From: an uncultured Parabacteroides sp.
GTDB lineage: Bacteria > Bacteroidota > Bacteroidia > Bacteroidales > Tannerellaceae
Direction of reading: 5' to 3'
Length of the DNA stretch: 64,000 bases
Assembly: GCA_910577325.1 (NCBI GenBank)
Contig: CAJTMR010000001.1
Location: 238,384 to 302,383 of the forward strand
Both the position numbers and the translations under genes were made by a program. The notes under the pieces are model-generated. The model was given only the letters and a program-made list of their open reading frames with translations. It did not search any database and was not told the DNA's origin. Positions 42,399-51,130 of the stretch are shown here, one piece after another; positions within the stretch are counted from its first letter, which is position 1, and every line of letters starts with the position of its first letter.

Positions 42399-44580
42399 TT
42401 TATTCATAGTATTTTGTGCCTTGGCATTTATAAATCCGTTGTCGATGATGGGACAGGATAAACAGTTCACTTTGCATGACCTTATTCCCGGAGGAAAGAC
42501 ACAAAGCCGTTTTGTGCCCCGTAACTTGAAGCAATTGCAGTGGTGCGGAGATACATATCTGTATGTCAAGGGTGACAGCATGATGAGGGGAGAATCGACA
42601 AAAGCGGTGAAGGTTGCCTTTACCCGCGGTCAGTTGAACGAAGCGCTTACGGCGGCTGGTGCGCAGGCGGTCGGTAGTATGCCCTTCTTTTCAGCTCCTT
42701 ACAAGGATCAGCCGGTACTTGCTTTTAATGCCAAGCGCCATCGTTTCCATTACAATTTTGAGGAGAACAGGATTGTAAGCATGTATGACCTGAACGGTTC
42801 TTGGGAGAACTTCGACTTCTGTCCGGCTAACGGTTATCTGGCTTTTACGGAAGGTGACAACCTGAAGATACTTTCGCCGGACAATGTTGTCGGCAACGTG
42901 ACGGAGGAAACGGCCGAAGGTGTTGTCTGCGGGAAATCCGTACATCAGAACGAATTCGGAATCCATAAAGGGACTTTCTGGTCGCCGAACGGTTCGGCAC
43001 TGGCTTTCTACCGGATGGATGAAAGCATGGTGACGGATTATCCGTTTGTCGACATTACCGCCCGCTGCGCGAAAGCCGAACCGCATAAATACCCGATGGC
43101 CGGGATGAAAAGCCATGAGGTGACGGTTGGTGTCTATAATCTGGCGACCGGGAAAACGGTTTGGTTAAAAACCGGATTGCCAAAAGAAAAATATCTGACA
43201 AATATAGCTTGGAGCCCGGATGAAAAGAGCATCTATATTGCTGAACTGAACCGGGACCAGAACGAGATGCACTTAGTGCGCTATTCCGCCCTGACCGGCG
43301 AGAAAGAGGCGGATCTGTTCTCTGAAACCGATGCACATTATGTCGAGCCGCAGCAGCCGGTTCTTTTCCTGCCCAATGCCCCGGACCAGTTTATCTGGCA
43401 GAGCAGGCGCGACGGGTATAACCATTTGTATCTGTATAATACGAAAGGCGAACTGCTCAAACAGTTGACGAAAGGCGAATGGGAAGTGCTGAATATCCTC
43501 GGTTTCGATGCCAAGGGAAAAGCCTTGTTTTACTCTTCTACGAAGCCGTCGATGCTCAGTTCGTTCAGCTATGGCGATGCTCTGTATGTCGGGACGTCGC
43601 GCCTGGACCTGAAAAAGGGAACTTCTTACGAATTGACTTCGGGCGGTTTGCAGGGTGTACATGCCACGCAACTGAGTGCGTCCGGCAAATATCTGATCGA
43701 CAGTTATTCCGCTCCTGACGTTCCACGTGAGATTTCGATTATCGACGGGCAGAAGCGGGAAACCTTACGGACGTTGCTGACGGCGAAAGATCCGTATGAA
43801 GGATATGCGATGCCGGAAATCGTTACCGGAAAAATCAAGGCGGCGGATGGTGTCACCGATTTGAACTTCCGCTTGGTCAAACCTGTCGGTCTGGATGAGA
43901 CGAAGAAATACCCGACGATCGTCTATGTGTACGGCGGCCCGCATGCCCAGTTGGTTACAGGCGGATGGAAAAACGGCGTAGGCGGTTGGGACATCTATAT
44001 GGCTCAACGCGGATATGTGGTCTTCACGCTCGACAGCCGGGGATCGGCGAACCGGGGACAGGCTTTTGAAAATGTCATACATCGTAATTTAGGTGTGAAT
44101 GAGATGGCGGACCAGGTAAAAGGCGTCGAGTATCTGAAATCACTTCCGTATGTCGATGCCGGCCGTATCGGCGTGCACGGATGGAGTTACGGCGGTTTTA
44201 TGACGACGAACCTGATGTGCTCGTATCCGGAACTGTTCAAGGTGGGGGTTGCCGGTGGCCCGGTGATCGACTGGAGCAACTACGAGATTATGTATGGCGA
44301 ACGCTATATGGACCGTCCGCAGGACAATCCGGAAGGTTATAAGAATGCCAACCTGAAACTGAAAGCGGGCAATTTGAAAGGACACCTGCTGCTGATCCAC
44401 GGAGATATCGATCCGGTTGTTGTCTGGCAGCACAGTTTAGGATTCCTGAAAGCCTGTGTGGATGCGGATACATATCCCGATTATTTCGTTTATCCCCGCC
44501 ATCTGCATAATGTGATCGGCAAAGACCGTCCGCATCTGTATGAGAAGATAACGCGCTACTTTGACGATTATTTGAAGTGA
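42382..44580 (+). CDS. S9 family dipeptidyl peptidase IV-like peptidase
   Basis: A 732-residue exported serine peptidase. The signal peptide ends near PLSMMG. The N-terminal DPPIV propeller includes WSPDEKSIYIAELNRDQ and FIWQSRRDGYNHLYLY. The C-terminal alpha/beta hydrolase carries the nucleophile in HGWSYGGFM, the aspartate in HGDIDPVV and the histidine in RHLHNVIG. It removes N-terminal dipeptides, usually after proline, from peptides in the periplasm. ATG 42382 is chosen because it gives a clean signal peptide; the longer open frame upstream lies inside the methyltransferase gene. Confidence 0.93.
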   Translation: MNLKINLFIVFCALAFINPLSMMGQDKQFTLHDLIPGGKTQSRFVPRNLKQLQWCGDTYLYVKGDSMMRGESTKAVKVAFTRGQLNEALTAAGAQAVGSMPFFSAPYKDQPVLAFNAKRHRFHYNFEENRIVSMYDLNGSWENFDFCPANGYLAFTEGDNLKILSPDNVVGNVTEETAEGVVCGKSVHQNEFGIHKGTFWSPNGSALAFYRMDESMVTDYPFVDITARCAKAEPHKYPMAGMKSHEVTVGVYNLATGKTVWLKTGLPKEKYLTNIAWSPDEKSIYIAELNRDQNEMHLVRYSALTGEKEADLFSETDAHYVEPQQPVLFLPNAPDQFIWQSRRDGYNHLYLYNTKGELLKQLTKGEWEVLNILGFDAKGKALFYSSTKPSMLSSFSYGDALYVGTSRLDLKKGTSYELTSGGLQGVHATQLSASGKYLIDSYSAPDVPREISIIDGQKRETLRTLLTAKDPYEGYAMPEIVTGKIKAADGVTDLNFRLVKPVGLDETKKYPTIVYVYGGPHAQLVTGGWKNGVGGWDIYMAQRGYVVFTLDSRGSANRGQAFENVIHRNLGVNEMADQVKGVEYLKSLPYVDAGRIGVHGWSYGGFMTTNLMCSYPELFKVGVAGGPVIDWSNYEIMYGERYMDRPQDNPEGYKNANLKLKAGNLKGHLLLIHGDIDPVVVWQHSLGFLKACVDADTYPDYFVYPRHLHNVIGKDRPHLYEKITRYFDDYLK

Positions 44581-44621
44581 AGGGGCGTATCAGAATAGAC
44601 AAAATATAAAAAAACGACAAT

Positions 44622-45893
44622 ATGAACATATTATTACTTGGCTCAGGCGGCCGCGAACATGCAATAGCCTGGAAGATGGCTCAAAGCCCGAAAGTGGATA
44701 AGTTATTCATCGCTCCCGGTAATGCCGGAACAGCATTGGTTGGTACGAATGTGGATATCAAGGCGGACGATTTTCCTGCTATTAAAGAGTTTGCGTTGGC
44801 AAACCATATCGGTATGGTTGTGGTTGGTCCGGAAGATCCGCTGGTGAAAGGAGTGTATGACTATTTCAAGAACGATGCGGCCTTGGCCGGTATTCCGGTG
44901 ATCGGTCCTTCGAAAGAGGGAGCGCAGTTGGAGGGTAGCAAGGACTTTGCGAAGGCATTCATGATGCGCCATAATATCCCGACTGCCCGTTATAAGAGTA
45001 TCTCAGCTGGAAATTTAGAAGAAGGATACGCTTTCCTCGAAGAATTGCAGGCTCCTTATGTGTTGAAGGCTGACGGCCTGGCAGCCGGTAAAGGTGTGCT
45101 GATCCTCGACACGCTCGAAGAGGCGAAGAGGGAACTGGGCGATATGCTGGGCGGTATGTTCGGCGATGCCAGCAAGACGGTCGTGATCGAAGAGTTTCTG
45201 GACGGTATCGAATGTTCCGTGTTCGTGATGACGGATGGCGAGAGCTACAAGGTGCTTCCGGTGGCAAAAGACTATAAGCGTATCGGCGAAGGCAATACAG
45301 GCCTGAATACTGGCGGCATGGGGGCGGTGTCTCCGGTTCCTTTTGCCGACGAGGTATTTATGAAGAAGGTGGACGAGCGTATTATCCGTCCGACGATCGA
45401 AGGGCTGAAAGCGGAAGGAATCGACTATAAGGGGTTTGTCTTCCTTGGCCTGATCAATGTGAAAAATGAACCGATGGTGATCGAATATAACTGCCGGATG
45501 GGTGACCCGGAAACGGAAGTAGTCATGTTGCGTATCCAGAGCGACCTGGTTGAACTGTTGGAAGGTGTGGCCGAAGGTAATTTGGGCAGTCGTACATTAG
45601 TGCACGATCCGCGTGCGGCCGTAACGGTCATGCTGGTAAGCGGCGGCTATCCCGAAGCGTATGAAAAAGGAAAGGTAATCAGTGGGTTGGATGAGGTCCC
45701 TGTCGAAAACATCGTTTTCCATGCCGGGACAAAAGCTGCCGACGGACAGATCTTGACCAGTGGCGGCCGTGTCATTGCTGTCAGCTCTTACGGAGTCGAC
45801 AAAGAGGAAGCTCTTGCCCGGTCGTTTGCCGGGGCCAAGATCATCGACTTCGATAAGAAATATTTCCGTAGCGATATCGGATTTGATTTGTAA
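44622..45893 (+). CDS. purD: Phosphoribosylamine-glycine ligase
   Basis: A 423-residue ATP-grasp enzyme joining 5-phosphoribosylamine and glycine in purine synthesis. The N-terminal LLLGSGGREHAIAWKMAQSP, the ATP-grasp block APYVLKADGLAAGKGVLI, the metal region GFVFLGLINV and EYNCRMGDPETEVVM are all standard. The length is normal. It follows the peptidase gene by 41 nt, and a strong hairpin separates it from the next gene. Confidence 0.97.
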   Translation: MNILLLGSGGREHAIAWKMAQSPKVDKLFIAPGNAGTALVGTNVDIKADDFPAIKEFALANHIGMVVVGPEDPLVKGVYDYFKNDAALAGIPVIGPSKEGAQLEGSKDFAKAFMMRHNIPTARYKSISAGNLEEGYAFLEELQAPYVLKADGLAAGKGVLILDTLEEAKRELGDMLGGMFGDASKTVVIEEFLDGIECSVFVMTDGESYKVLPVAKDYKRIGEGNTGLNTGGMGAVSPVPFADEVFMKKVDERIIRPTIEGLKAEGIDYKGFVFLGLINVKNEPMVIEYNCRMGDPETEVVMLRIQSDLVELLEGVAEGNLGSRTLVHDPRAAVTVMLVSGGYPEAYEKGKVISGLDEVPVENIVFHAGTKAADGQILTSGGRVIAVSSYGVDKEEALARSFAGAKIIDFDKKYFRSDIGFDL

Positions 45894-45914
45894 ATTGTCG
45901 TTATATATGATGAT

Positions 45915-45954
45915 TTATCAGTTACTTTCGGGTCAATCCGAAAGTAACTGATAA
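45915..45954 (+). terminator. 17-bp perfect hairpin between purD and the next gene
   Basis: TTATCAGTTACTTTCGG (45915-45931) pairs exactly with CCGAAAGTAACTGATAA (45938-45954) around 6 nt. It begins 21 nt after purD and ends 13 nt before the next ATG (45968). No T run follows. Besides termination, it could control access to the start of the next gene. Confidence 0.6.
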
Positions 45955-45967
45955 GTGATTGTTAAGA

Positions 45968-46981
45968 ATGAGAGTCGCTTATAATAAATACAGCCGTCGG
46001 TTCGATTTTTCTGCGCCGCCGATATTCGTGCCGGTCTTATTGGCGTGTATTGTCTGTTGGTTGGTCAGCTATTTGTATTCCGTGGGCTATCCCGTCTATG
46101 GCGAGGTTTCGGCTACACCTCTTTGGAATACGATTTGTCAGGCATTGCCCGGCAAGGGATTTACCTATATCATCGGGATGGCATTCATGTTTGGGGGCGC
46201 TTTCCTTTTGCATCGTGCGAATTATGTGCTGGTGCTGATACGGGAGAAGACGATGCTGCCTTTCCTCTTCTATGTCTTGTTTATCAGTACGAATCCCGAT
46301 TTCTTTCCCTTGAAATCGACTTCGGTCGGTGTTTTCTGCCTGATCCTGGCGATTTACCAGTTATTTACCACTTATCATGATCCCGAGGCGCGGGAGAAAG
46401 CCTATAGTGCAACTCTGTTGATCGGTATCGGAAGTCTGCTTTGGGTGCACTTGCTTTGGTTTCTTCCGTTGTTCTGGTTGGGGATGTATAACTTCCGTTC
46501 GTTGACGCCCCGTACCTTTATCGCTTCTTTGTTAGGAGTGGCGACGGTATATTGGTTTCTGTTGGGATGGTGTGTCTGGCAGCGGGATTTCACGCTGTTC
46601 AACGTACCTTTCTCGACACTATTCAAGGTTCGCTTCCTGGCGACGGACGGGATTGTATTGCTGGATTGGATCAGTATTATGGCGATTGCCTTGTTGACGG
46701 TTGTCGCATCCCTGAATATCGTCATGCACGATACGGAGGATTCGCTTCGTTCACGCCAGTTTTTGTCGTTCCTGATCGCGATGTCTATATGGGCGTTCGG
46801 TCTCTATTTCCTCTATGAACAGGTGTCGGAAGAGTTTCTGGAAACAGCTTGCGTGCCGGCTTCTATCCTGATCGCCCATTTCTTTACGGTGACGCGGGGC
46901 AAGCTTGTGTTTTGGTCGTTTTTTGCAACTGTGGCGATCCTGATTGCTACTTTATTCATTCGTATATGGAATTTCTTATAG
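45968..46981 (+). CDS. Multi-pass membrane protein of unknown function
   Basis: A 337-residue protein with about nine hydrophobic segments (for example PPIFVPVLLACIVCWLVSYL, LLWVHLLWFLPLFWLGMYNF, LSFLIAMSIWAFGLYFLYEQ). I do not recognise a named family; it may belong to one of the Bacteroidetes-only DUF membrane families. No catalytic motif is visible. ATG 45968 is preferred to the TTG at 45959. The last 16 nt overlap the start of the next gene, so the two are likely translated together. Confidence 0.75.
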   Translation: MRVAYNKYSRRFDFSAPPIFVPVLLACIVCWLVSYLYSVGYPVYGEVSATPLWNTICQALPGKGFTYIIGMAFMFGGAFLLHRANYVLVLIREKTMLPFLFYVLFISTNPDFFPLKSTSVGVFCLILAIYQLFTTYHDPEAREKAYSATLLIGIGSLLWVHLLWFLPLFWLGMYNFRSLTPRTFIASLLGVATVYWFLLGWCVWQRDFTLFNVPFSTLFKVRFLATDGIVLLDWISIMAIALLTVVASLNIVMHDTEDSLRSRQFLSFLIAMSIWAFGLYFLYEQVSEEFLETACVPASILIAHFFTVTRGKLVFWSFFATVAILIATLFIRIWNFL

Positions 46982-47415
46982 AATACGGGTATATCGGCGT
47001 GTTTATCGCCTCTTTCTTGGCTGCTACCGTTTTGCCGTTCAGCAGCGAGGTCGTTTTGACCGGCGTGTTGTTAGCGGGAGCGACTTACTGGCCTTGTATG
47101 ATTGCGGCTACGTTGGGTAATTTCTTGGGTGGCATGAGTTGTTACTGGCTCGGTATGTTGGGCAAGGTCGAATGGATAGAGAAATACTTGAAACTGGATG
47201 CCGCCAAATTGCAGAAAGTCCAGGATTGGATAAAAGGGAAAGGTTCCTGGATGGGCTTTTTCGTCTTCCTTCCCGGTATAGGCGACTTTATCGCCGTGGC
47301 GCTCGGTTTCCTCCGCGCCAATATCTGGATCGTGGCTGTCTCGATGTTTCTCGGAAAGGCGATCCGATATTGGGTTTGGATGGAATTTGTCTATAAGGTA
47401 CAGGGAATGTTCTGA
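46966..47415 (+). CDS. DedA/YqaA family membrane protein
   Basis: A 149-residue membrane protein with four hydrophobic segments. The family pattern is present: IGVFIASFLAATVLPFSSEV, LGNFLGGMSCYWLGMLGK and FFVFLPGIGDFIAVALGFLR. YqaA is the short branch of the DedA (SNARE-associated/VTT) family, thought to move phospholipids or affect membrane potential. ATG 46966 inside the end of the previous gene gives the correct N-terminus. It converges with the lipoprotein gene, whose stop is adjacent. Confidence 0.9.
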   Translation: MEFLIEYGYIGVFIASFLAATVLPFSSEVVLTGVLLAGATYWPCMIAATLGNFLGGMSCYWLGMLGKVEWIEKYLKLDAAKLQKVQDWIKGKGSWMGFFVFLPGIGDFIAVALGFLRANIWIVAVSMFLGKAIRYWVWMEFVYKVQGMF

Positions 47416-48129
47416 TTATTCCACTTTGACATATACTTTCGTATACACTTTTTTATGACGGGCATAAATGGCATAGTAGCCCCGGATGTCTCTCCACGAT
47501 GGCAGAAGTGTGACTTTCAGTGTGCCGCCTTCGGTCGTAATCTGAAAGAGGTCTTCGAGGTCACTATCGTAGCTGAACTCCGTGTCTTTGGGAAATTCCC
47601 GGACAATCTCGTCTTCATAACCGCTAACCACTGTCCCGATCGTGCTCTCGTAGGCGGGTAACCCGTCTGCTTCGGGATTGATCAGGGCAAACCGGACGAC
47701 GGCGCCTACTCTTTTCTCTTCTTTCATGATCTCGGATTCGACATAGAACTGGTAGTAGTCTCCCGCCAGCGCCAATGCCGGTTTTCCCGACGGGAATTCC
47801 TTCACGGCTTCTTTCTTGAAGGCTTGGTAGAGGTGTCCCGGCGTTACGGCTGCTTGATAAACCAATCCGTTGCCGACTTGGGGTGGAATGACTTTTCCAA
47901 TCCCTTTCGACGGACCGATCTCGGCGATCAGGCATTCGTTTGTTTGAAAGTTGTTCGCCGCGTTGATATGGATGTCCGAATTACCCAGGCGGGTCTTGCC
48001 ATTCTCTGCATCGAGCATGTTCAAGGTCGTTGCATTGTCGATTTCCGGCATGGAGTCATCATTCGAACAAGAGAAAGCCGGAAGCAGAAATGCCGCCAGC
48101 AGGAACTGAAATAAAAGATTCTTTTTCAT
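47416..48129 (-). CDS. Lipoprotein of unknown function
   Basis: A 237-residue lipoprotein with lipobox PAFSC (Cys21) followed by a Ser/Asn/Asp-rich linker. The body contains ATTLNMLDAENGKTRLGNSD and alternating beta-type segments, and ends in HKKVYTKVYVKVE. It resembles Bacteroides lipoproteins of the DUF5036 kind, but I am not certain of this. The absence of enzymatic motifs and the beta-rich composition suggest a structural or binding role at the cell envelope. It is transcribed separately from the upstream peptidase gene, from which it is parted by a hairpin. Confidence 0.72.
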   Translation of the reverse strand: MKKNLLFQFLLAAFLLPAFSCSNDDSMPEIDNATTLNMLDAENGKTRLGNSDIHINAANNFQTNECLIAEIGPSKGIGKVIPPQVGNGLVYQAAVTPGHLYQAFKKEAVKEFPSGKPALALAGDYYQFYVESEIMKEEKRVGAVVRFALINPEADGLPAYESTIGTVVSGYEDEIVREFPKDTEFSYDSDLEDLFQITTEGGTLKVTLLPSWRDIRGYYAIYARHKKVYTKVYVKVE

Positions 48130-48231
48130 TTACTTCTTTATTAATAAGTTAGACAATAGGTAAAACACATATACAAAGATAATTATATTTTGTCGAAAAA
48201 CGATTATTCTTTTACAAGTGCCATCCGCATG

Positions 48232-48270
48232 ATAACCCTATGCTTTACAATGGCTAAAGCATAGGGTTAT
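48232..48270 (-). terminator. Hairpin after the serine peptidase gene
   Basis: ATAACCCTATGCTTTA (48232-48247) and TAAAGCATAGGGTTAT (48255-48270) are perfect 16-nt inverted copies with a 7-nt loop, 5 nt beyond the peptidase stop on the minus strand. No T run follows. Confidence 0.7.
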
Positions 48271-48275
48271 GGACG

Positions 48276-49580
48276 CTATTCCGCCAGCCATTTGTTGATC
48301 TGCGTCAGTATCTTTTCCTTCATGTCTTCCGGCATGTTGCCGATACGGGCGCGGTGGCTGCCTCCGGGCTGGATGTAGACCTGTTCGTTTACCTTGCCTT
48401 TGAAGATCGGGACACGGGTGGCGCTCCACGGGTCCACTTCGCCGTAGATAAAGATCATCTTCGGATCGTTGTCACGGAGGAAATCATAGACTTTGTGGTA
48501 AAGTTCGGGGCGGTATTCCACCTTGTCGACCAGTTCTTTCGGCAGCATGATGCGGTTCAGGTATCCCCGGCTGCTGTCGATTGTCAGGTATTTCCTGAAC
48601 GGTTTCGTGTCATAGCCGTAGTAACCCAGTTCGCGGGCAGCTTGTACGAAGAAGGAGATGTTCGGCTGGTTTTCGGCAAAATAGTCGGGTCCGCTGATGT
48701 CGGCCAAATGGTGAAACAGTGTCTTTGCGTCGGATGTGAGCGGCGGGATCATGCTGGTCGGCGTCCCCCATTGCCAGAGGGCGAACGGGTATTCCAGGAC
48801 GCAATAATCCAATACTTCGGCCATCGGAATGCGGAATTCCAGCTTCTTGTCCTTGCAGAACTGTTCCAGCATCGGCACGATTTCGTCCTTGTGTTTCAAT
48901 ATTTCCATCTGGAAAGCTTCGATCTTTCGGCGGTCTTTCTTCGTGCCTACCTTGCGCAGGAACGGTTCGTGCCGCCCGTCTTCCACGCCTTTGTTCAAGG
49001 GGGCTACGTAAGGAACGGAGAAATCTACGTCGTCCGGGAACCAGGCACGGTACAGGCAGGTAGTCTGTCCGCCTTTGCTGATGCCGGTGCTGACCCATTT
49101 GCCGGCATATAGCTCTCGGAATGTCCGGTTGACATTATGCAGGTCGTAGGCCGAGTTCTCTGCCGTCAGGTATTCCCAGTTACAGGGGTTCGGGGTGGAT
49201 TCGAGGAAATAACGGTATTCCACGAATACCATATTGGCATCGAGCAGTTTCGACAATTCTTCCTGATAGCGCGGGTTCAAGGCATACGCCGCGCCATATC
49301 CTTCCGTGACCAATATGGTCGGCCGGTCGAAACCGGCGTGGGCGACGATCACGCGCTGCGTGAATGTTCCGGCTTCCGGGTCACGATGGTCGACAGGCTG
49401 GGTGATGCGTACGAGATATTTCTCGGCATAATGATCCGATTCCAACTTCTCGATACCGCTGATTCCTTTCAGTCCTTCCAATTTCTTTTGTAATTCCTGC
49501 GCGTTGGCGGCAAATGCGACTGTCAGCATTAACAGGAATGCGACGAGGCATAGGGATAAGGTTTGTAATGTCCTTCTCAT
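48276..49580 (-). CDS. Exported S28/S37-type serine peptidase (tripeptidyl aminopeptidase-like)
   Basis: A 434-residue protein with a signal peptide (residues 1 to about 27, ending ANA). The alpha/beta hydrolase fold has the nucleophile in TGISKGGQT (Ser168), the acid in YGEVDPWSA and the histidine in PGGSHRARI. This arrangement and the helical insert fit the PS-10/S37 group related to S28 prolyl peptidases, which cleave peptides in the periplasm. It is the last gene of a minus-strand run; queG ends only 4 nt before its start. Confidence 0.85.
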   Translation of the reverse strand: MRRTLQTLSLCLVAFLLMLTVAFAANAQELQKKLEGLKGISGIEKLESDHYAEKYLVRITQPVDHRDPEAGTFTQRVIVAHAGFDRPTILVTEGYGAAYALNPRYQEELSKLLDANMVFVEYRYFLESTPNPCNWEYLTAENSAYDLHNVNRTFRELYAGKWVSTGISKGGQTTCLYRAWFPDDVDFSVPYVAPLNKGVEDGRHEPFLRKVGTKKDRRKIEAFQMEILKHKDEIVPMLEQFCKDKKLEFRIPMAEVLDYCVLEYPFALWQWGTPTSMIPPLTSDAKTLFHHLADISGPDYFAENQPNISFFVQAARELGYYGYDTKPFRKYLTIDSSRGYLNRIMLPKELVDKVEYRPELYHKVYDFLRDNDPKMIFIYGEVDPWSATRVPIFKGKVNEQVYIQPGGSHRARIGNMPEDMKEKILTQINKWLAE

Positions 49581-49584
49581 GGCA

Positions 49585-50517
49585 TTAATCTTTTAAGTTA
49601 TGTATGTTTCGTATCAATCCTTCGTATTTGGCTCTTTTGACCGCCGATTTGGCAAATATACGATTATATTCTTCATGGGAAAAGACCTTTAGGTCCTCTT
49701 TTCGAAGAGAAAGTAAAGCCGGGGAAGGACGGAATGCTTCTATCCGGGCCGGACGGGCGAAACGGTTCCAGGGGCATACCTCCTGGCAAGTGTCGCAACC
49801 GTAGAGGCGGTTGCCGAGGCTGGCGGCCTGTTCGGCGGGGATTTCTCCGCGGTTCTCGATGGTGAGATAGGAGAGGCATTTGCGGGCGTTCAGGTGGCGG
49901 GGACCTTCCAGTGCTCCTGTCGGGCAGGCATCCAGGCAACGGGTACAACTGCCGCAACGGCTCTTCTGCGGCGTGTCGTACCGGTCTGCTTCGAGGGTGG
50001 TGACGATTTCACCCAAGAAGAAGAAAGAGCCTTTTCCGGGAATAATCAGGTTCGTGTTCTTGCCGATCCAGCCCAGCCCGGCTTTCCAGGCCCAGTAGCG
50101 TTCGAGGATGGGGGCGGAATCGGTAAAGAAGCGGGCGGCTTTTGCGTCGGCCTGTCCCGTTCCTATATGCGGGAACAGGGCTGTCCACAGGTTATTCAAC
50201 ATCTCTTTCAGGACGAAATGATAATCTTTTCCGTATGCGTAATAGGCGATATGAGGGGCTTCGGGTGGAAGTTTCTGTTCCGGGTAATAATTCAACGCTA
50301 CGGATATGACTGTCTTGGCTCCTTCCACCAGTCCGGCGGGATTCAACCGGATCTCACGGTGGTTCTCCATATACGCCATCCCTGCATGGTTGCCCTCTTT
50401 CAGCCATCTGTCAAAAAACAAGGCTTCGCTGTCTGCGGTCGCCACTTGTGCAATCCCGCAGGCATCGAAGCCTGTTTCTTTTGCTTTCTCTTTTATATAT
50501 TCGGAAGAGAGCAGCAT
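49585..50517 (-). CDS. queG: Epoxyqueuosine reductase
   Basis: A 310-residue iron-sulfur protein that reduces epoxyqueuosine to queuosine in tRNA, the last step of the modification. Two 4Fe-4S motifs are visible: CGSCTRCLDACPTGAL and CDTCQEVCPW with a preceding GNRLYG. The N-terminal cobalamin-binding part has FDACGIAQVA and GWIGKNTNLI. The length is shorter than the roughly 380 residues of E. coli QueG because the C-terminal HEAT-like part is lacking, as in many Bacteroidetes. Its start is directly adjacent to the stop of the deacetylase gene. Confidence 0.95.
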   Translation of the reverse strand: MLLSSEYIKEKAKETGFDACGIAQVATADSEALFFDRWLKEGNHAGMAYMENHREIRLNPAGLVEGAKTVISVALNYYPEQKLPPEAPHIAYYAYGKDYHFVLKEMLNNLWTALFPHIGTGQADAKAARFFTDSAPILERYWAWKAGLGWIGKNTNLIIPGKGSFFFLGEIVTTLEADRYDTPQKSRCGSCTRCLDACPTGALEGPRHLNARKCLSYLTIENRGEIPAEQAASLGNRLYGCDTCQEVCPWNRFARPARIEAFRPSPALLSLRKEDLKVFSHEEYNRIFAKSAVKRAKYEGLIRNIHNLKD

Positions 50518-51129
50518 TTAATCGAAGACTTTGAATTCATATCCTTGCGCTTGCAGCCATTCGATTGCTCGCGGCATCGCTTCGCGCATATTGCTTTCGG
50601 CTTTCAACGAGTCGTGGAAGACTATGACAGAGCCGTTTCTCGTATAGTTTTTGACAACGTTGAACACGTCGTCCGGTGTCATGTGAGGGCTGTAGTCGCG
50701 TGTCACCACGTCCCACATGATGATCCGGTAATGCCTCCTGAGCCATACCACTTGCGGAAAACGCATGTGTCCGTGAGGCGGACGGAACAGGTTGCTTTTG
50801 ATGTATCCGGCAGCCTTTTCCACATTTGCTAAATAGTTCTTTGTCCAAAAGCGTATTCCTTGGATGTGGTTGAAGGTATGGTTGCCCACGCGATGTCCCC
50901 GCTCCAGTACCATCCGGTAGATGTCCGGATGTTTGCGGACATTGTCTCCGACACAGAAGAAGGTCGCCTTCACGCCATATTTGTCTAACGTATCCAAAAC
51001 CCAAGGGGTAACCTCGGGGATCGGGCCATCGTCGAAGGTGAGATATACACACTTCCTCTTGGCCGGAATCCGCCAGATTACCCCCGGGAACAGGGCCCTG
51101 TAAAACCAGGGCGGTTGTTCTATAAACAT
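50518..51129 (-). CDS. Polysaccharide deacetylase family protein (NodB homology)
   Basis: A 203-residue protein of carbohydrate esterase family 4. The first motif is TFDDGP (catalytic and metal aspartates), the second GNHTFNH (the metal-binding histidine pair), the third RPPHGHMRF and the later ones WDVVTRDYSP and VIVFHDS. It removes N-acetyl groups from a glycan, probably at the envelope, although no clear signal peptide precedes the domain. ATG 51129 (MFIEQPPW) is preferred because an upstream ATG would overlap the GT117 gene. It lies between GT117 and queG with almost no spacing. Confidence 0.9.
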   Translation of the reverse strand: MFIEQPPWFYRALFPGVIWRIPAKRKCVYLTFDDGPIPEVTPWVLDTLDKYGVKATFFCVGDNVRKHPDIYRMVLERGHRVGNHTFNHIQGIRFWTKNYLANVEKAAGYIKSNLFRPPHGHMRFPQVVWLRRHYRIIMWDVVTRDYSPHMTPDDVFNVVKNYTRNGSVIVFHDSLKAESNMREAMPRAIEWLQAQGYEFKVFD

Positions 51130-51130
51130 A

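Noticed and set aside
41529..42581. Minus-strand frame of 350 codons across the RNA methyltransferase and peptidase genes
   Set aside because: It lies opposite two well-supported genes, and its composition reflects their codon bias.
46849..46965. N-terminal extension of the DedA/YqaA protein
   Set aside because: The extension overlaps the previous gene and has no family similarity; the domain starts at 46966.
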